A stretch of 64,000 nucleotides of DNA from Parelaphostrongylus tenuis. Lineage: Eukaryota > Nematoda > Chromadorea > Rhabditida > Metastrongylidae. Shown here in pieces: positions 58,922 through 64,000 of this stretch; within the stretch, counting starts at the first letter, position 1; each line of letters begins with the position of its first letter. The translations under genes were made by a program, and so were the position numbers. The DNA lies in contig JAHQIW010001437.1 of the NCBI GenBank assembly GCA_019055375.1, positions 1 to 64,000 of the forward strand, read 5' to 3'. The notes under the pieces were generated by a model. That model did not search any database. It saw only the letters and a program-made list of their open reading frames with translations, and was not told where the DNA came from.

Positions 58922-59256
58922 CTAAAACGGGAGACGCGGCGGCGGCGTAGCAATACTGCCGTCGAGGAGGTCAAGGTAGCTGTCTGCCGACTCTTCGGCG
59001 GGGCCAGAGGTTAAAGTATCCTGGGCCTGTAACACAGCGGGGCCACGCGATCGGCCGGAGCTTGGCGTGGGAACCTTTACGAGGATTGGTTGATCACCTT
59101 CTTCAATTTGAAAATTTCGCATTTCAGCGTCTGTCGTCTAATGCACTGTGCTGTGTGCAATTACGGCCGCTGCGACCACGGCAACCACGGCGATCCACGG
59201 CCTCGCGCCTTGCGAAATATGGCTGGAGGGGCGGGGCCTTGAGACCTGGTTGGGTT
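58922..59256 (-). CDS. GC-rich exon-like frame, possible type II membrane protein
   Basis: The - strand reads, in one frame, PRPSSHISQGARP, a hydrophobic helix WIAVVAVVAAAVIAHS, a TAG (about 59148-59146), then EMRNFQIEEGDQPILVKVP and an acidic/Pro-rich tail (EESADSYLDLLDGS, TPPPRLPF, stop). The G+C content and codon bias stand out sharply from the flanks, as in real exons. A short basic N-terminus before one helix would fit a signal anchor. The in-frame TAG means an intron, a pseudogene, or that translation starts at the Met after it (59122). No family recognised. Confidence 0.35.
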
Positions 59257-59339
59257 AAATGCCAGATGTATGTCACGACTATCAGTTCGGCCAAAGCATT
59301 TCCAGAATGCTTCAGTTTATTGACCGCGAGTATGTAGCA

Positions 59340-59970
59340 TGGTCAGGGCCTCTGACGTAGTGCCCAAATCGACTTCAACTGCGATCAATCATTCAATCGT
59401 CTTAACTGTTCTCATATTTATTTTGATTCAAATTCACACAAATCGCCGTCTGATCTACAACTTTTCGCATCTCGCTTGTGATAGCAGAAAATAGGTGCTG
59501 TATGGGTATTCCAAACTTCATATTCATTCCAAATGCAGCTCCTTTCAATGTTCCAAATCCTTCAGGGTCATATTATCGAGTTAATTTCTCATATGAACCA
59601 CCTGAATGACTGTAGTCTCATTTCAGGCATCTCCATTACCATACAGAAGTGGAAACGATAAAGGTATCAAATCCCTGGGCTGGATTTTATGATGGTTTCT
59701 TATGGACCCAGTGGGATGTAATATGTTTGCTTTGTTTTTAGTTGGGAACGAAAATATCAGTGCTTGTTTACATTACATAATGAATTAAAAGAATCTAAAA
59801 GCAAAGGTTGAACTGAAATCTTTTTTGTGATTCTATTGGGTCTTTACCTTACTTATGCTTAGTTTTTTTTCAAAAGTTAGGTCCTTCATGAGTTTCTTTT
59901 GCTTAGGTATAGTTTTTTCACCGTTAGTTTCGAGTATTTTCTTGAGACGACGCTCAAATTTCAATAAATC
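59340..59970. other. intergenic, left flank of foldback element
   Basis: No gene recognised. 59915-59970 carries the outer end sequence of the foldback family (CGAGTATTTTCTTGAGACGA). Confidence 0.4.
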
Positions 59971-60470
59971 CCTCGTAATTCTTGTCTGAGACAACCTGTC
60001 ATACGGTCTGTTAGTAGGCTTTTGTACAGCGCGATACGTTTGCTTCAACCTTACAGTCTCGCCAGTCGGGCAGAACCCTCTGTCTTTTAGCCAATACACT
60101 GTGGGTGCTCCACTCCACATGTAGGCGACGACGAACGATTTACACTGCATTGCCGTCAAGTGAGGTTCACTATATTGGCAGTTTTGTACACTCGGTTGCT
60201 CTTGGCGGGTCTTTTGAAATTAATTATGCTGTTCGTTTCGAGTGTACAAAACTGCCGATCTAGTGAACTTCACTTGGCTGCAGTGTGGTGTGAATCGTTC
60301 GTAGTAGCCTACTCTTAGTGTGCGGACTGGGGCATCCACATAGGGTTAACTAAAAGACAAAGGGTTCTGACCGACTGACGTGACTGTTAAGGTCGAAACA
60401 CGTGTATCGGGCTGTAGAAAAGCCCATTAATAGGCCACATGACAGGATGGCTCAGATAATAATCATGAGG
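59971..60470. mobile_element. foldback (palindromic) element
   Basis: Arms 59971-60194 and 60239-60470 are inverted repeats over about 225 bp with a 44-bp loop. The inner ends pair almost perfectly (GGCAGTTTTGTACACTCG with its complement). Shared family marks are TTGCTCTTGG in the loop, the (G)CCC(G)ACTG..GA motif and CCTGTCAT. The 108-codon frame across it is a by-product of the palindrome. No transposase. Confidence 0.8.
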
Positions 60471-60489
60471 TATAGATTTTCTATTACTA

Positions 60490-61470
60490 CCTCATTTTTC
60501 TTACTCTTTTAGTGTTTACTAGTCAAAAGTGTAACTGTAGTGGTTAGTGGAAAAATACTTGACCTATCCAATAACTTTCGAAAGCTTCGTGACATAGTAA
60601 ATCATTGTGTTTGTACTTCCTAGTAAGTTTGATACCAATCTGTTCCCTTCGAGTGATGGGGAACAAAGTACAGATCTGTGCAGTATTTTAAGGGCATAAA
60701 AACCGAGTATCACTGAAGAGTATTTTACGAAAGTTTTATCTTTACTACAAACAACTTCCATGGATCCTAACATTGACAAATAGTTGAAAGTATCGACGAG
60801 CTCACATCGCATACAGTGAGAAGTGTCATTTTTACACACTTTTCATTGTTTTCTGATTTCCTATACCTTTTTCCATTTTCCGCTTAATTAAAAGAATTTC
60901 AAAATCAAAATTTATGCGGTATGAGGCTTTATAAGAACTTCCTCAGTACTGGTCAAGAGGTGCTTTTTCTTCACGCGGAAGGATTTTACATGCAAAAATA
61001 CATGTGAAGGCTTATGGAGAAAAATGGGTGCGTCAAAAAAGGGGAAGCCGAGAAATTCTGTGGAACGGAGAAAAAACCGTCATAGATGGAGGAAATATCT
61101 GCTTGCGAATAGAGCTAAACGAAACTATTACAACTGCCGTTGGCAAAAGATTAAGTAGCTCTATTTTGGCGTGTCTGAAGATCAGATCCTGGGATCTGTT
61201 TCACAAAAGTTCTATAGTAGACCGACCTATCAAAAAGTGGGCGCTAAAACTGCATCATTTGTTCTTTACACTCACAGACAGGTATTATAAGAAGGTGAGA
61301 ACATCACGGAGTTGATCCTCATTGTTGCGGATTATTGCGCTTCATAGCGGTAACATAATTGAACAATCAGACCTGCTAACTGAGTAGTTCGACATAGCAT
61401 CACACTTCGAGGCATGTTATTTCTACTAGAGGTGGTGATATATACAGCGAATGTTGCGAGAACGATAGTA
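60490..61470. other. intergenic, no gene recognised
   Basis: The 103-codon frame at 61004-61315 (+) is Lys/Arg-rich but has no recognised domain or splice sites. Confidence 0.35.
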
Positions 61471-61480
61471 AGTCCACAGC

Positions 61481-61550
61481 GCACCAATGGTGTAGCGGTA
61501 TCATTGTACCCTCCCAAGGTACAGACCCGGGTTCGACTCCCGCTTGGTGC
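61481..61550 (+). tRNA. tRNA-Gly (anticodon CCC)
   Basis: 70 nt with a perfect 7-bp acceptor (GCACCAA/TTGGTGC) and an anticodon stem GTACC/GGTAC with loop CTCCCAA. U33 is present and the anticodon CCC is at 61513-61515. T arm with loop TTCGACT has one mismatch in its outer pair. A box TGGTGTAGCGG and B box GGTTCGACTCC match consensus. No T-run terminator directly follows; the downstream TTCTTGTTGCC resembles SINE tails in this window. A short inverted repeat (AACGATAGTA / TACTATCGTT) flanks it at 61461 and about 61580. It may be a working gene or a young pseudogene. Confidence 0.7.
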
Positions 61551-61599
61551 ACCGTTCTTGTTGCCGTTTATATGATTAGTACTATCGTTTCCAGAACTG

Positions 61600-62900
61600 T
61601 TTGGGTGCATAAGTTGTCATTGTACCTTTTTTTCGATCTATGAAAGCGTAATCTGCAAGCAGACACCCCTTTACCTTTGGCATCAGTATTCGATCATATA
61701 CTTGTTGTTTATTGAGTCAGGAACATAAGTTTGTTAACAAAAGATTTATTGGTTGACGTTTTGACGTTTTCACCCTTATTTATCGTTATCAGCTTTGTGC
61801 CATTGGTTTCATCAACAAAGGATACCACAAAACAAGGGTCAAGGAAATGATGAAAATCTTCTCCGCTGGAGTGCTGTAAATGTTCGCTATTCAATCATTT
61901 TCGACCTGATCACTCTAGCGTATAAAAATGATGCCAACTATGCCTCCCACATCAATACATTCTATGCAGTAAGAGTAATATCTGGTCAATGACCTGAGTG
62001 GTGTAATGAAGTCACACTTCCACAAAAGTGGAACTCGAGTTCAACTCCTGAGCGAGTTCCAAAGTTTTGCATATCTCTTAATATTTTTCATATACCTAAT
62101 ATTTTCAAATGAAAGATTCTTGATGAGCAACACTCACATGCAGAACTTTTATTTGACATTTTGAACAAGAAAGTGACTCAATCTTACATCCTTATTTTTC
62201 AAGTTCAGAGTACATTAGTCTTTTTGTGAAGTTGAGTCTCAAACCATGAGATAAGTGATGGTGCCAATTCACCTAAAGTATTATGTAAAAACTGATATTT
62301 CTATGACAATAAATAATTCAGAAAATTGAAATCAAAGTTCTCTTTATGTCTCATTCTATGTTTAGCTCATCCTCTGTATTGAAAACGAGAAATGTTACCG
62401 AAAATTTCCACTTTAAATTTCCAGTCCTGTTGTTTGAGTAAGATTGTTTGAAATAATTTCATATTAGAAATTGTGTAGACAGAAAGCAGGAATTTCCTGA
62501 AAAATTACGTAGCGTTGAGTATGAGCAAAAATTTACAAGATGTCTTCAAAATATGACTCAGATAGAGGAATTCGGAATTAGAGCTCTCATTGAATGTTCT
62601 GTATGCAAAAGATTGAGCAACGAATACCACTGAGATAGATTTTACGGTATTTACTGCATAGGACAGTAGCAGATTCAATAATATCTGGGGTTGTCTGAAA
62701 TCCATTTCTCAATGAGTTCTGCAATTTTTCCAGGAATGAATGTCTATTGTTTCATTCTGTATGTTCTTAACAAATGGGGTCCGTGTATACCTGAAATTCT
62801 TCACTTAGACAATTTTTGCCACTTCACTGTTACGTCTTCCCAGTGTTTTTCTTCACTGTGCTGATCCCAGTGCTTCTAGCATACAACTCGTTTCCTTTTC
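61600..62900. other. intergenic, decayed repeat traces
   Basis: A possible degenerate tRNA-like sequence at about 61994-62055 (GAGTGGTGTAATGA, GAGTTCAACTCC), and at about 61740-61795 (-) a stretch with GTGAAAACGTCAAAACGTCA reminiscent of the PLE 3' module. Neither is firm. Confidence 0.3.
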
Positions 62901-62903
62901 TTT

Positions 62904-63061
62904 GTGTTGCAAATCGTAGAACACAGGTCAGGTGCGTCTTCTTGCAATCTCGAGGATAGCCTGGGTGTGGCGTTTTACAGGGTGTTCGTTGTTGACTTCC
63001 CAAGATTTCTAAGGAGTGGGGTTTGGTCCCACGAACGTCGCAACGAGCAACATGACCAATC
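62904..63061 (+). repeat. dispersed repeat, copy 2 of 2
   Basis: Aligns with 43111-43250: GAGGATAGCCTGGGTGTGGC, GTGTTCGTTGTTGACT and a GAACGTCGCAACGAGCAAC end. Origin unknown. Confidence 0.55.
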
Positions 63062-63069
63062 GGCGACTG

Positions 63070-64000
63070 CGCCCCTGTCAAATTTTTCCGTTGAGAAAAG
63101 TGATTTTTAGAAATTGAGCTATTATCTCAAAACATGTATAACTTTCATAAGCTAGTCTCTAACTCCAAGACTGTTTAGAACCAAAATTTATGAAAAAACT
63201 AATCAAGTTGAAATATTGGAAATCTCAACATAAGTAAGGCAACCACAAGCAAGAGTGACGCAAATGGAGAACATCTTTATATTCTACCAACGGAACCCCT
63301 CTTGTCAAATAGCTCGCGTGCCCAAAATACAGATTTGGTGAGAAAAAGCGAAGATAGGTACTCCTTGTCTACGAAAAATGAGGCTTTGATTGTGAGAGAT
63401 AAAAGTATTGGTATTTTCTAAGTTTCTAGCCCGAGATCAAAGTGTGTCAAGAGATGGAAAGTTCTAGCTATGAAAGCCATTCAAACTGAGGTATATTAAA
63501 GTCAATCAAAAAGCGGCCATGGTTTTTTTGCATCATCTGCATTGGAATCAGTGCCTGTTTTCGACTATCTCATAGTAACCAGTGAACAATAGTTAAATTA
63601 GCTCGACTGAACAGCCATTTTAGAATTGCTAAGCATTTTTTTTTGGGACGGAGGGAATTAGTGCCTCCAGATACTGCAGTTTGAAATTTTCAAAAAAAAA
63701 GCACAAGAAAATTTTTATCAGAAGGATTAGTCCTATAACTGTTGAGCTTTTTTTATAAGTCAAAATTTAATGGGATATCAGCTTTTCTTCTAATAGCTTT
63801 TCGTTTATACTGAGTTTAAGGCCTTTGATAGAACTTTATTTGGAGATAGAATTGCACCCACTTTTTCTGATCCCGTCCTTTATGTACGAATAAAGAAATA
63901 CTCTTCGATAGTGGTGAATTTTTGTAACAAGAAATCCACTACAGATCATCTATCAGCCCTAATACTGATCAAGTAGTTCCCTGGGTTTTTTTTTATGGAT
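63070..64000. other. intergenic, nothing recognised
   Basis: AT-rich with homopolymer runs. No supported feature. Confidence 0.4.

Noticed and set aside
59833..60159. 108-codon - strand frame
   Set aside because: It lies within the arm of the 59.97-60.47-kb palindrome and encodes no known domain; palindromic repeat sequence explains it.
61994..62055. Possible tRNA with GAGTTCAACTCC
   Set aside because: Acceptor stem does not pair and both promoter boxes are degraded; at most a decayed repeat.
1..64000. CRISPR array, bacterial operon, prophage or toxin-antitoxin system
   Set aside because: No regularly spaced short repeats, no Shine-Dalgarno-led gene strings, and clear nematode introns and transposons; the sequence is eukaryotic.

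Overview
This is nuclear DNA from a nematode, most likely a strongylid (hookworm-like) worm. It is AT-rich and gene-poor. Its introns follow nematode rules (TTTTTTCAG acceptors, GTAAGT-type donors), and there is a short interstitial run of the nematode telomere hexamer TTAGGC. No operons, Shine-Dalgarno sites, rRNA, CRISPR array or phage genes are visible. Most long open frames are relics of transposable elements or antisense shadows of them.

Host genes are few. (1) A nematode chemoreceptor of the serpentine 7TM type (srab/sra-like) can be read on the + strand from 15504 to about 20809. Three exons join in phase, and intron 2 has grown to about 3.6 kb because it holds a foldback element and a LINE. 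Its 3' part is degraded. (2) A zinc-finger gene lies on the - strand at about 47462-47091, with two phase-compatible exons. (3) A GC-rich exon-like frame lies on the - strand at 58922-59256. (4) A long unidentified - strand frame spans 5414-6172. A tRNA-Gly(CCC) gene or recent pseudogene lies at 61481-61550.

Mobile DNA dominates. Four broken Penelope-like elements (PLEs: RT plus GIY-YIG) lie near 3.2-5.5 kb, 25.8 kb, 32.3-33.0 kb and 38.9-40.3 kb. Three of them are followed, about 200 bp after the ORF end, by a short conserved module with a hammerhead-ribozyme-like core. The same module recurs alone or as palindromes at 12.8-13.2 kb and 58.2-58.5 kb. Two RTE/CFDP2-like LINE copies lie at 16604-19137 (- strand, with a 14-bp target duplication) and about 52.9-55.65 kb (+ strand), with two tandem LINE 3' ends just upstream of the second. 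Mariner fragments lie at 11.2, 40.6 and 45.8-46.4 kb. Large foldback elements lie at 10.15-11.17, 16.3-19.45 and 59.97-60.47 kb.

A third theme is tRNA-derived repeats with intact pol III A and B boxes. There is a pair at 4.4/4.7 kb in direct repeats 290 bp apart, and a family at 36.0 kb and 56.07-56.6 kb (one - strand and two + strand copies, again about 290 bp apart). A different tRNA-derived SINE occurs at 21.1 and 36.4-36.7 kb. The remaining long stretches hold only scattered copies of a degenerate dispersed motif and simple repeats.
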